57,582 bases of DNA from an uncultured Coriobacteriaceae bacterium. Lineage in GTDB: Bacteria; Actinomycetota; Coriobacteriia; Coriobacteriales; Coriobacteriaceae. The notes below the pieces were generated by a model, which did not search any database, was not told where the DNA came from, and saw only the letters and a list, made by a program, of their open reading frames with translations. Position 1 is the first letter of the stretch; every line of letters begins with the position of its first letter. The stretch spans positions 1 through 57,582 of the forward strand of contig CALUOB010000003.1 of assembly GCA_944322175.1 (NCBI GenBank), given 5' to 3'. This document shows, piece after piece, positions 35,219 through 43,210 of the stretch. Made by a program: the position numbers and the translations under genes.

Positions 35219-35680
35219 ATGGCCGACACGCCGCTGGTGGGCATCATCATGGGTTCCAAGTCCGATCTTCCGGTTATGGAGGCGTGCACCGCTGAGCTCG
35301 AGAAACTCGGCGTGCCCTACGAACTCAAGATCGCGAGCGCGCACCGCACCCCTGCCGTGGTCCACGAGTGGGCGAGCACCGCAGCCGACCGCGGCATGAA
35401 GGTCATCATCGCCGCTGCAGGCAAGGCCGCGCACCTGGGCGGTGTCGTGGCTGCCTACACGCCCCTGCCTGTGGTGGGCGTTCCCATGAAGACGTCCGAC
35501 CTTGGCGGCATGGACTCGCTGCTCTCGATGGTTCAGATGCCCTCGGGCGTGCCGGTTGCCTGCGTTGCCATCAACGGCGCCAAGAACGCCGCCATTTACG
35601 CCACCCAGATCCTCGGCACTACGATGCCCGAGTACCGCACGGCCATCGAGAGCATGAAGAGCGAGATGGCGGACGCCTAG
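35219..35680 (+). CDS. purE: N5-carboxyaminoimidazole ribonucleotide mutase
   Basis: 153 aa. Converts N5-CAIR to CAIR in purine synthesis (class I) in the cytoplasm. Family residues: [13 protein letters not shown], the active-site SAHRTP, and [13 protein letters not shown] with the class I-type His. CAGGAGG lies 8 nt before the ATG, and a TATACT box (35175-35180) suggests its own promoter. No purK is in the window, although class I PurE normally needs it. The sortase gene starts one base after its stop. Confidence 0.95.
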   Translation: MADTPLVGIIMGSKSDLPVMEACTAELEKLGVPYELKIASAHRTPAVVHEWASTAADRGMKVIIAAAGKAAHLGGVVAAYTPLPVVGVPMKTSDLGGMDSLLSMVQMPSGVPVACVAINGAKNAAIYATQILGTTMPEYRTAIESMKSEMADA

Positions 35681-35681
35681 G

Positions 35682-37073
35682 ATGACGGACGAGACCACTC
35701 AGGAGGGCGCGGCTGCTGACGAGCCGCGCCAAGCGGGGCGCCACTTCCGCTCTCCCTCGCCTGCTGGTGAGGCTCAGGGCGAAGCGCCTGTTCGCGAGGA
35801 GTACGTGCGCGGCGCCCACGCGGCGCCCAAGCATGCGGCTCCCGCTCACGCCGCGCCCCAGGTGGCGGACCCGTTTGCGCCTGACGACGCCGTCGGTACA
35901 CCCGCGTCCGCGCCTCTTGCCTCGGAGCCCCTCGCCGCTTCCAAGGCGGCTGCCGAGCGCGCTGACCTCGGCGAGACGAGCGCCTTTCTCAAGGCGGCGT
36001 CCGCGCCGCTCATTCCGCGCGGTCCCGTGCGCGCCGCAGAGCCGACTGAAGCCAAGCCCGCACGGCACTTCGCGCCCAAGGGCGACGCTCCCACGGCCGC
36101 GGTGCCCGTTGTGCCCACGGCGTCCCCGGTTGAGTCCACGGCGGTGTCCGAGCCGCTTGGAGAGTCCGATTCCGTTATCGGTGCGACTGCCGTCGAGGCG
36201 GTTGCCAAGGTCGTTCCGGTTCCTTTGCAAAAAGGGGTGGCCAAGATGGCTGGCGGCGTGCGTTCCGAGCGCGCTGGCGGCAAGCGTCCCAAGCGCCGCA
36301 GAAGCTCGCTTGCCCTGGCGTTTTCCAACGTTCTTATCGTGGTGGGGCTCGTGCTTCTGCTCGTGGCCGCCGGGCTCTTTGTGTTCACGCAGCTCGGGTA
36401 CCGCAAGGCCACCGAGTCCTACGACGAGCTCGGCCAGTACGCCGTCTTGGACGGCGAGGCGGCCGACGACGGAGCTACGCTGCCCGACGTTGACTTTGCG
36501 GCGCTTGCCGAGATCAACCCCGATATCGTGGGCTGGATCTACGCTCCTACGATGAACGTGAGCTACCCGGTTGTGCAGACCGACAACAACGAGAAGTACC
36601 TGAACACGCTCTTCGACGGTACGCAGAACGCGAGCGGCGCCATCTTCATGGACTGCGACGACACCGCGCCCGGCATGATGGACCAACAGACGACGATCTA
36701 CGGCCACCACATGATGAACGACACCATGTTCAATTTCGTGGATCGCGCCCAGCGCAGCCAGGACGAGTTCAACCAGGTCGACAAGGTGTACTACATCACG
36801 CCCGACACGACCTACGAGTTCGATCCGCTGTTCTGCACGCTCGTTGACCCCGGGCGCTCCGACGTGCGCCGCGCCAATTTTGACAGCACCGAGGATCTCG
36901 TAAGCTACCTCGAGGATCTCTTTGGCACGGCGTCCGTCTCCGCAGACGATGCGGGAGAGCGCCTGGCTACCTGCGAGCGCGTGATGACGCTCGTGACCTG
37001 CAACTACGGCTTCGGCAGCTCGGACCGGTCGGTTATGGTGCTCGCGCCTTCCGACTCGTATCTCACGCCGTAG
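35682..37073 (+). CDS. Class B sortase with a long N-terminal extension
   Basis: 463 aa. The last ~240 residues are a class B sortase: TM anchor (LALAFSNVLIVVGLVLLLVAAGLFVF), WIYAPTMNVSYPVVQ, catalytic His in IYGHHMMND, Cys in LVTCNYGFGSSDRS and Arg in the same segment. The first ~205 residues are Pro/Ala/Glu-rich, lack domain features and would be cytoplasmic; SrtB proteins normally have only a short N-tail. It probably anchors surface proteins or pilins. Translationally coupled to purE, which is likely chance colocation. Confidence 0.9.
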   Translation: MTDETTQEGAAADEPRQAGRHFRSPSPAGEAQGEAPVREEYVRGAHAAPKHAAPAHAAPQVADPFAPDDAVGTPASAPLASEPLAASKAAAERADLGETSAFLKAASAPLIPRGPVRAAEPTEAKPARHFAPKGDAPTAAVPVVPTASPVESTAVSEPLGESDSVIGATAVEAVAKVVPVPLQKGVAKMAGGVRSERAGGKRPKRRRSSLALAFSNVLIVVGLVLLLVAAGLFVFTQLGYRKATESYDELGQYAVLDGEAADDGATLPDVDFAALAEINPDIVGWIYAPTMNVSYPVVQTDNNEKYLNTLFDGTQNASGAIFMDCDDTAPGMMDQQTTIYGHHMMNDTMFNFVDRAQRSQDEFNQVDKVYYITPDTTYEFDPLFCTLVDPGRSDVRRANFDSTEDLVSYLEDLFGTASVSADDAGERLATCERVMTLVTCNYGFGSSDRSVMVLAPSDSYLTP

Positions 37074-37097
37074 CCCCGACGTTTACTGTTCGATGTC

Positions 37098-37137
37098 GGC
37101 GGGACCGCGCAGGACGGCCCCGCCGCTTGCTTTTTTT
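37098..37137 (+). terminator. Terminator whose U-tract touches the purF ribosome-binding site
   Basis: A 10-bp stem GGCGGGACCG/CGGCCCCGCC (one mismatch) and GCTTGC then seven T. The purF Shine-Dalgarno GGAGGAA starts immediately after the T-run and the ATG is 13 nt beyond it. It ends sortase transcription or attenuates read-through into purF. Confidence 0.75.
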
Positions 37138-37149
37138 GGAGGAACGCGC

Positions 37150-38763
37150 ATGAGCAACGTACCAGCGGATCAGGCTGCCTCTGAGAGCCGCGACGACCAG
37201 CTTCACGAGGAGTGCGGGATCTTTGGCGTGTGGGCGCCCGGACGCGACGTGGCGCGCCTCGCCTACTTTGGCCTGCACGCCCTGCAGCACCGCGGCCAGG
37301 AGTCGGCGGGCATCGCCGTAGGCGACGGCGGCACAGTGCTCGTGCGCAAGGATATGGGCCTCGTGACGCAGGTGTTCTCGGACGCCGATCTCTCCGCGCT
37401 TCCCGGTCAGCTCGCCGTGGGTCACGTGCGGTACGGAACCGCGGGCGCCAAGAGCTGGGAGGCCGCCCAGCCGCACCTCTCCACCATCAACGACGTCATC
37501 ATCGCCCTCGCCCACAACGGCACGCTCGTCAACACCGACGCGCTGCGCCGCCAGCTCATCGAGCTCGGCGTGGCGTTTCTCTCCAACTCTGACTCCGAGG
37601 TCGCAGCCAAGCTCATCGGCTACTTCACGCAGCGCACGAGGCATCTGCGCGAGGGCATCCGCAAGACCATGGAGCTCGTGCGCGGCGGCTACGCCATGGC
37701 GCTTATCAACGAGGAGGCGCTCTATGCCTTCCGCGACCCCTTTGGCATCCGTCCGCTGGTGCTCGGGCGCATTCCCGGCGACGAGGAGGCCGACGACGGC
37801 TCCGACGCGCAAGCGGGCGGATGGGTCGTGGCGAGCGAGACGTGCGCGCTCGACATCGTGGGCGCCGCCTACGTGCGCGATATCCGTCCTGGCGAGATCC
37901 TGCGCATCTCGTCGGAGGGTTTGGTGAGCGAGCAGGGCGTTCCCGCGGCGCCCGAGAGCGCCGAGTGCATCTTTGAACAGGTTTACTTCGCGCGGCCCGA
38001 CTCGCTCATGGGCGGCAAGTCGGTTTACGCGTGCCGCTACGACATGGGCCGCCAGCTGGCGCGAGAAGCGCCGGTCGACGCCGATATGGTGATCGGCGTA
38101 CCCGATTCGGGCATGCCTCCCGCCGAGGGCTTCGCGCACGAGAGCGGCATCCCCTTTGGCGAGGGTCTCATCAAGAACCGCTATGTAGCCCGCACGTTCA
38201 TCCAGCCTACGCAGGAGCTACGCGCCATGGGCGTGCGCATGAAGCTCAATCCTCTCCACGACAACATCGCCGGCAAGCGCCTCGTGGTTATCGACGACTC
38301 CATCGTGCGCGGGACCACCATGGTGCAGCTGGTGCGGATGCTGCGGCAGGCGGGTGCGGCCGAGGTGCACGTGCGCATCAACAGCCCCGAGGTCGTGTGG
38401 CCGTGCTTTTACGGCATCGACACCGACGTGCAGGCGCAGCTCATCAGCGCCAACAAGACGGTGGACGAGATCTGCTCCTTCATCGGCGCCGACTCGCTGG
38501 CGTTTCTCTCGGTCGACGGGCTCCTGTCCTGCGTCCCACCGTGCGGAGCGTGCGAGAGGGGCGCAGACGAGTTCGTGCGTGGCTACTGCACCGCGTGCTT
38601 TACGGGCGTGTACCCGGTTGCCATTCCCGAGAGCTTCGGCCGCGGCAAGTTCATGCCGGGCTACGACCCGTGCAGCCTCACCGAGACCCCGGCGCTCCCA
38701 CGCGACGTGGTGGTCGAGAAGGACCGCGACCATACCTGGGAGGCAGCGCACGGCGAAGCGTAA
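37150..38763 (+). CDS. purF: Amidophosphoribosyltransferase
   Basis: 537 aa. First committed step of purine synthesis: PRPP plus glutamine to phosphoribosylamine. After a ~21-residue propeptide, the N-terminal Ntn amidotransferase begins at Cys of CGIFGVW and has RGQESAGIA and HVRYGT. The C-terminal PRTase domain has the PRPP loop VVIDDSIVRGTTM. Cysteines in the C-terminal part (CVPPCGACERG, GYCTAC) could ligate an Fe-S cluster like the B. subtilis-type enzyme. Start chosen at the ATG after TTTTTGGAGGAA. Confidence 0.97.
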   Translation: MSNVPADQAASESRDDQLHEECGIFGVWAPGRDVARLAYFGLHALQHRGQESAGIAVGDGGTVLVRKDMGLVTQVFSDADLSALPGQLAVGHVRYGTAGAKSWEAAQPHLSTINDVIIALAHNGTLVNTDALRRQLIELGVAFLSNSDSEVAAKLIGYFTQRTRHLREGIRKTMELVRGGYAMALINEEALYAFRDPFGIRPLVLGRIPGDEEADDGSDAQAGGWVVASETCALDIVGAAYVRDIRPGEILRISSEGLVSEQGVPAAPESAECIFEQVYFARPDSLMGGKSVYACRYDMGRQLAREAPVDADMVIGVPDSGMPPAEGFAHESGIPFGEGLIKNRYVARTFIQPTQELRAMGVRMKLNPLHDNIAGKRLVVIDDSIVRGTTMVQLVRMLRQAGAAEVHVRINSPEVVWPCFYGIDTDVQAQLISANKTVDEICSFIGADSLAFLSVDGLLSCVPPCGACERGADEFVRGYCTACFTGVYPVAIPESFGRGKFMPGYDPCSLTETPALPRDVVVEKDRDHTWEAAHGEA

Positions 38764-38814
38764 GCGCCTCGCGGCTCGTAGGGCCACCTCTCCGGCAGCG
38801 CGCCCTTCACTCAG

Positions 38815-38880
38815 GTCTCTCAGCTATCTCTCAAATCTGACTCAGAATCTGAGGGACAGTTGAGAGATGATTCGAGAGAC
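38815..38880. repeat. Large imperfect palindrome upstream of purM
   Basis: GTCTCTCAG and ATCTCTCAA (38815-38834) are mirrored by TTGAGAGAT and CGAGAGAC (38860-38880). The central part contains CTCAGAATCTGAG (38841-38853), itself a hairpin. It is 120 bp upstream of purM and ahead of its likely promoter; it could be an operator, the purF terminator structure or a repeat element. Confidence 0.6.
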
Positions 38881-38950
38881 GTCTCGGGCACTGCCGTGTC
38901 GAAGACTTGGCGAAGGGAGTCCAATGCGTTCGTTCGCGAGGCTCCCGGCC

Positions 38951-38959
38951 TGCTATGAT
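38951..38959 (+). promoter_or_regulatory. Extended -10 promoter of purM
   Basis: TGCTATGAT (extended -10, TGnTATGAT) lies 41 bp before the purM ATG. The -35 region is weak. Confidence 0.45.
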
Positions 38960-38999
38960 TTTGGGTATCTTCTGGGCTTTCTTGTGAAAGGATGCGCGC

Positions 39000-40109
39000 A
39001 TGAGCGACACTCCCAAGCACGTTACGTACGAGGACGCCGGCGTAGACACCGCCGAGGGCGGCCGTGCGGTCGACGCGATCAAGCAGATGGTGGCTTCGAC
39101 GAACCGTCCCGAGGTCGTAGGCGGCATCGGAGGCTTTGGCGGTCTCTTCTCGGCTGCCGCGCTGAAGGACATGGAGGACCCTATCCTCATCAGCGGCACC
39201 GACGGCGTGGGCACCAAGCTCGTGCTGGCGCAGATTCTCGACCGCCACGAGACGGTCGGCCAGGACCTCGTGGCCATGTGCGTGAACGACATTCTCGCCT
39301 CGGGCGCCGAGCCGCTGTTCTTCCTCGACTACGTGGCCATCGGCCACATCGAGGCCGAGCACATGGCCAAGATCGTCAAGGGCGTTGCCGACGGCTGCAA
39401 GCTCGCCGGATGCGCGCTTGTGGGCGGCGAGATGGCCGAGCACCCCGGCGTCATGCGTCCCGACGACTACGACCTGGCGGGCTTTACCGTGGGCGTGGTC
39501 GACCGTCCCAAGATGATCGATCCTGCCAACGTGCGTCCTGGCGACGTGATCCTGGGTCTCGGCAGCTCGGGCATTCATTCCAACGGCTACTCGCTCGTGC
39601 GCAAGGTCATCGGCGTCGACGGCATCGTGCCGGGCACGCCCGAGGCCGAGGCGAAGAAGGCCGAGCTCGACCAGCCGCTCGAGGAGCTCGGCGGCAAGAG
39701 CCTGGGCGAGGCGCTTCTCGCGCCCACGCGCATCTACGTCAAGCCGGTGCTCGAGGTTCTGCGCGGCGGCGCGCCGGTGCATGCGATCGCGCACATTACG
39801 GGCGGCGGCATCACCGAGAACCTCAACCGCGCGCTGGCCGACAACGTCGACGCGGTCGTTGATCGCGCGGCCGACGGCAGCTTTGCGTGGGACGTTCCGC
39901 CGGTGATCGGCTACGTCTGCAAGCAGGCGCAGCTTACGCCCAACGAGGCGTGCAAGACCTTCAACATGGGCGTTGGCCTCATGATCATCTGCGCTCCCGA
40001 GGACGAGGCGCAGGTTGCCGCCGCCCTCGAGGCCGTGGGCGAGAAGCCCTTCCGTGTGGGTACGTGCGTGCCCGGTTCCGGCAAGGTGGTGTACGCCGAT
40101 GAGCAGTAA
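39000..40109 (+). CDS. purM: Phosphoribosylformylglycinamidine cyclo-ligase (AIR synthetase)
   Basis: 369 aa. ATP-dependent ring closure of FGAM to AIR. Shows the PurM fold signatures: TYEDAGVDTAEGGRAVDAIK, ISGTDGVGTKL, DLVAMCVNDILASGAEPLFFLDY, LVGGEMAEHPGVM, GLGSSGIHSNGYSL and AHITGGGITENL. AAGGATG precedes the ATG. Overlaps purN by 11 bp, indicating coupled translation. Confidence 0.97.
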   Translation: MSDTPKHVTYEDAGVDTAEGGRAVDAIKQMVASTNRPEVVGGIGGFGGLFSAAALKDMEDPILISGTDGVGTKLVLAQILDRHETVGQDLVAMCVNDILASGAEPLFFLDYVAIGHIEAEHMAKIVKGVADGCKLAGCALVGGEMAEHPGVMRPDDYDLAGFTVGVVDRPKMIDPANVRPGDVILGLGSSGIHSNGYSLVRKVIGVDGIVPGTPEAEAKKAELDQPLEELGGKSLGEALLAPTRIYVKPVLEVLRGGAPVHAIAHITGGGITENLNRALADNVDAVVDRAADGSFAWDVPPVIGYVCKQAQLTPNEACKTFNMGVGLMIICAPEDEAQVAAALEAVGEKPFRVGTCVPGSGKVVYADEQ

Positions 40110-40866
40110 CGAGGACCGCGCGGTTTTGGACGAGGTCGAGCGCCTGGCTGAGGAGCGCGCCCGCAAGCTCGCTGCAGCAGCGCCGAACGTCCTGGACGGC
40201 AACGAGATCCAGGCTGCCCGTGCCGCCGTGCGCGCGGCGGGCGAGAGGCTCGAGCCGCTCAAGATCGGCGTGCTCATCTCGGGCTCCGGCACCAACCTGC
40301 AGGCGCTTATCGACGAGATCGCCGCGGGCAACCTCAACGCCGAGATCGTGCTCGTGGTTTCGAGCCGCCCCGACGCCGCGGGTCTCAAGCGCGCCGCCAA
40401 GGCGGGCATCCAGACCCTCGCGCTCTCCAAGGAGATCTATGCAGACCCGTGGGATGCCGACGAGGTGATTGCCACCGAGCTCAACCGCGCGGGCGCCGAG
40501 TACATTATCATGGCCGGCTACATGCGTATGGTGCGCACGCCTCTGCTCACGCTCTGGCCCAACCGCATCGTCAACATCCATCCCGCGCTGCTTCCGAGCT
40601 TCCAGGGCGCGCACGGCATCCAGGACGCGTTCGACCGCGGCGTCAAGGTCACGGGCGTGACGGTGCATTTTGCCAACGCCGTGTACGATCAGGGCCCCAT
40701 TATCGCGCAGCGCGCGCTCACGGTCGAAGAGGGCTGGGACGTCGACACGCTCGAGACGCATATTCATGAGATCGAGCACGTGCTCTACCCGCATGTAGTC
40801 AAGCTTCTCGCCGAGGGTCGCGTGCAGGTGCGCGAGAACCTCACGGTGGCAGTTGACGAGAGCTAA
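40099..40866 (+). CDS. purN: Phosphoribosylglycinamide formyltransferase
   Basis: 255 aa. Transfers the formyl group of 10-formyl-THF to GAR. The core begins at about residue 54 (KIGVLISGSGTNLQALI) and has the catalytic Asn-His-Asp set (NIHPALLPSFQGAHGIQDA, GVTVHFANAVYDQGPI). The first ~50 residues are an extra Ala/Glu-rich helical extension. The ATG inside the end of purM is used; the frame is open further upstream but that part is the purM shadow. Confidence 0.95.
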   Translation: MSSNEDRAVLDEVERLAEERARKLAAAAPNVLDGNEIQAARAAVRAAGERLEPLKIGVLISGSGTNLQALIDEIAAGNLNAEIVLVVSSRPDAAGLKRAAKAGIQTLALSKEIYADPWDADEVIATELNRAGAEYIIMAGYMRMVRTPLLTLWPNRIVNIHPALLPSFQGAHGIQDAFDRGVKVTGVTVHFANAVYDQGPIIAQRALTVEEGWDVDTLETHIHEIEHVLYPHVVKLLAEGRVQVRENLTVAVDES

Positions 40867-40897
40867 GCCGCGCGCAAACGAGCGTTTTGTCAGCAAA

Positions 40898-40926
40898 GGA
40901 GGCCGCAGCGCACAGCTGCGGCCTCC
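40898..40926 (+). terminator. Hairpin behind purN
   Basis: Perfect 12-bp stem GGAGGCCGCAGC/GCTGCGGCCTCC with a 5-nt loop, 31 bp after purN. The following CTGCGTTTGCC is only weakly T-rich. Confidence 0.6.
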
Positions 40927-41005
40927 CTGCGTTTGCCGAGCAAGCCGCAGCGCCGCCGGCTCTGCTATGCTCAACTACGCAAACTATAGCGACGGGGAGA
41001 ACCAC

Positions 41006-41602
41006 ATGCTCAAGCGCACGTTGCAAGAGGACCTCGACCGCGCTGCGGCCTATCACGGGCATCTGTGCGGCGGGCAGTACATCGGCACGCGCATGGCGCG
41101 GCTCGCGCTCGCGTACTTTCATATCGACGATCCCGATACCTACCGCGACCTCATAGCCTTTGTGGAGTGCGACCGATGCCTGGCCGACGCGGTGTGCTCG
41201 GTGGCTGGCTGCAAGCTCGGGCGCCGCCGCCTCAAGTGGTTCGACTACGGCATCATGAGCGCGAGCTTTTACGATATGGCCACCAAGAAGGCCATCCGCA
41301 TCTCCCAGCGCCCCGACGTACCGCGCGCCCCTCACGGAGGCGACCTGGTGGCGTTTTTTGCGCCGTACGCCGACGCCGACTTGTTTTACGTGCACGAGAT
41401 CGACCTGCCCGACCTCACCGAGGACGATTTTCCGGGCAAGCCGCGCCAAACGGCGGTCTGCGAGGTCTGCGGTGAGCGCATCCACGACGGGCGCCATGTG
41501 GTGCGCGACGGGCGCACCTACTGCAAGCGCTGCGCTGGCGAGCACGTGTATTACCGCGAGCTGCGCGAGCTCACGCCCGAGGAAATCGCTGCCGGTCTGT
41601 AG
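41006..41602 (+). CDS. FmdE-family protein
   Basis: 198 aa. N-terminal FmdE domain (AAYHGHLCGGQYIGTRMARLA, VECDRCLADAV, with the conserved His and Cys of the family) and a C-terminal zinc-ribbon (CEVCGERIHDG...YCKRCAGEHVYY). FmdE proteins are associated with molybdenum/tungsten formylmethanofuran dehydrogenases in archaea but also occur in bacteria without that pathway; the biochemical role is not settled. ATG 41006 follows GGGGAG, and TGCTATGCT (40963-40971) is a likely extended -10. Confidence 0.85.
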   Translation: MLKRTLQEDLDRAAAYHGHLCGGQYIGTRMARLALAYFHIDDPDTYRDLIAFVECDRCLADAVCSVAGCKLGRRRLKWFDYGIMSASFYDMATKKAIRISQRPDVPRAPHGGDLVAFFAPYADADLFYVHEIDLPDLTEDDFPGKPRQTAVCEVCGERIHDGRHVVRDGRTYCKRCAGEHVYYRELRELTPEEIAAGL

Positions 41603-41651
41603 GTGCCCTCCCGCAGGTACTTGTGCGGCCGCGCGCTGAGCCTGCGACCCG

Positions 41652-41778
41652 AAAGATTGCGCAGCCAGGCGCCTTTGCCTGAAGATTACGCAACGAAACG
41701 GGTTACCGGGCCAAGTACGGCTCGATAACCCGTCTGCATGCGTAAGCTTGTGGCTTATGCGGGTAGCTGCGTAATCTT
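41652..41778. repeat. Intergenic AGATTACGCA repeat array, copy 2
   Basis: Two direct copies (AAAGATTGCGCAGC at 41652, AAGATTACGCA at 41682; cores 29 bp apart) and two inverted ones (TGCGTAAGCTT at 41739, TGCGTAATCTT at 41768; again 29 bp apart). Between them are hairpins CGGGTTA...TAACCCG and CAGGC...GCCTG. It lies between convergent genes (stops at 41602 and 41865), so an operator role is unlikely. Same family as 101-198. Confidence 0.75.
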
Positions 41779-41864
41779 TGCATCTCGGTGTGCGCCGCAG
41801 GGAGAAGAACAGCCTGCCCGCCGAAAGGGAACGGCCCGCGTGACGCAAGCGAGAAGAGCCGCCG

Positions 41865-42260
41865 CTACGCTTCGCGCTCGATCTCGGAGACGCACTCGTT
41901 TTTGATGGTGCCCACGAGCGTCTGCAGCGCGTCGATCACGCGGGGGCGGATATCGCCGCCGATAAGCACGAACATGATGTCGTCGCCCACGCTGAGCTCG
42001 CCTTCGTTGAGCCATGCGCGGACGTAGCTGATGCCGGGCATCTGCCGCGCGTCGGCGAGCGCCCGCTCGACCTTCTCGGCGTCGTACGAGAAGAGCATGC
42101 CGCCGACCTTGCCGGCGTCTGTTGCTCCTTCGCGTACCTGGCGCTTGGGCGTCTCGCGCACCACGCCGTTATGCACGAGGTACATGCCGCACGACCTGAA
42201 GTCGGGGTCCTGCTTGGCCTCGGCGAGCCACTGGTCCATCGACGGTGGTTTGAGAGCCAT
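41865..42260 (-). CDS. MoaE-like (molybdopterin synthase large subunit) protein
   Basis: 131 aa. Similar in plan to MoaE: HNGVVRETPKRQV near the N-terminus, a helix, WLNEGELSVGDDIMFVLIGGDIRP (the paired strands of MoaE, WLNEG in place of the HR.G), and TIKNECVSE at the end with a Lys near the catalytic position. It is shorter and divergent, without the usual HR motif, so a regulatory or alternative role is possible. No moaD is adjacent. GAGGAGG lies before the ATG; 5 bp behind the phospholipase-like gene. Confidence 0.65.
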   Translation of the reverse strand: MALKPPSMDQWLAEAKQDPDFRSCGMYLVHNGVVRETPKRQVREGATDAGKVGGMLFSYDAEKVERALADARQMPGISYVRAWLNEGELSVGDDIMFVLIGGDIRPRVIDALQTLVGTIKNECVSEIEREA

Positions 42261-42265
42261 GGGCG

Positions 42266-43210
42266 TTAGTCCTCCTCGCTGCACTCCTCGGTGGCCGAGA
42301 GCGGCCTGCCCGAGTAGTTGACGCGTCCGGTGATGTTGGGCATGCCCGAGCCCGAGACAAAGAGCTGGGCCATGCGCTCGTAGGCGTCGAGCGCGCGGGA
42401 GAAGACCTGGTCAAAGTCCTCTGTCGAGGGCTCGTTGGTGAACGGGTTCTCCCAGGGGTGGTGCGCGAGGTTGGCGGCACCGGCGGGAACCTGGGTGGTC
42501 ACGCGGTGGGCGAGCGCGCCGAGCAGCGAATGCGGGCGCACCACGCTCTCGATCATGCTGATGCCCTCGGAGCGCGCGGTTCCCGCGGGCTCGATGAGCT
42601 TGTAGGCGAGCTGCATGTCGGCAACCGAGCCTCCGTACTCCTGCCCGCCGAGCGTGATGTCAAACGCCGCGTAAGCCACGTAGCTCATGAGCGTGCCGGC
42701 AACGCGGTTGATCCGGTCGCTCGTGACGATCTCCTCGCAGGGTGGGTAGTCGGCAACCGTTGCGCCGTTGCGTTTGCGCTGGAGCATAAAGACGTCGAGG
42801 TCGCTCTCGATCACGGCGTGGACCTCGCTGCTCGCATTGGCGAGCTCGGGATCGGCTGCCTGGATGCCCCATTGCTGCGCGTACACAAAGGGGTGCGCCG
42901 TGCGGTCGAGCGCGTAGTGAGCGAGAAGGCCGAGCGCGAAGGCGCGGCCGAGCGTGGCGTCGCGTTCGGGCAGGCGGCTCACGCCGTCGCGGAGCGCCCC
43001 GAAGGCGCGGCTCATGTGGCTCGCGTGCATGCGGTGCGCCAGCTCGTGCGCGGCGCCCATCTGCAGGCTCCTCACCCGGAAGAACAGCGGGTCAGGGCCT
43101 TGGTTGCCTAGGATAAAGGCGGTCTCGTCTTGGGCGTCGGTCACGATGCCGTTTGGCAGGCGCTTGAGCGCGTCCTCGCCAAATAGGTGGTGGGTTATGA
43201 CTGCGGGCAT
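42266..43210 (-). CDS. Zinc-dependent phospholipase C-family protein
   Basis: 314 aa. Pattern of the Zn_dep_PLPC family: N-terminal ITHHLFGEDAL, ILGNQGPDPLFF and GLLAHYALDRTAHPFVY (His/Asp metal ligands), then further conserved His and Glu (AVIESDLDVFML). No signal peptide is seen at the N-terminus, so it may act in the cytoplasm and not as a toxin. Its stop lies 5 bp before the MoaE-like gene. Confidence 0.85.
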   Translation of the reverse strand: MPAVITHHLFGEDALKRLPNGIVTDAQDETAFILGNQGPDPLFFRVRSLQMGAAHELAHRMHASHMSRAFGALRDGVSRLPERDATLGRAFALGLLAHYALDRTAHPFVYAQQWGIQAADPELANASSEVHAVIESDLDVFMLQRKRNGATVADYPPCEEIVTSDRINRVAGTLMSYVAYAAFDITLGGQEYGGSVADMQLAYKLIEPAGTARSEGISMIESVVRPHSLLGALAHRVTTQVPAGAANLAHHPWENPFTNEPSTEDFDQVFSRALDAYERMAQLFVSGSGMPNITGRVNYSGRPLSATEECSEED

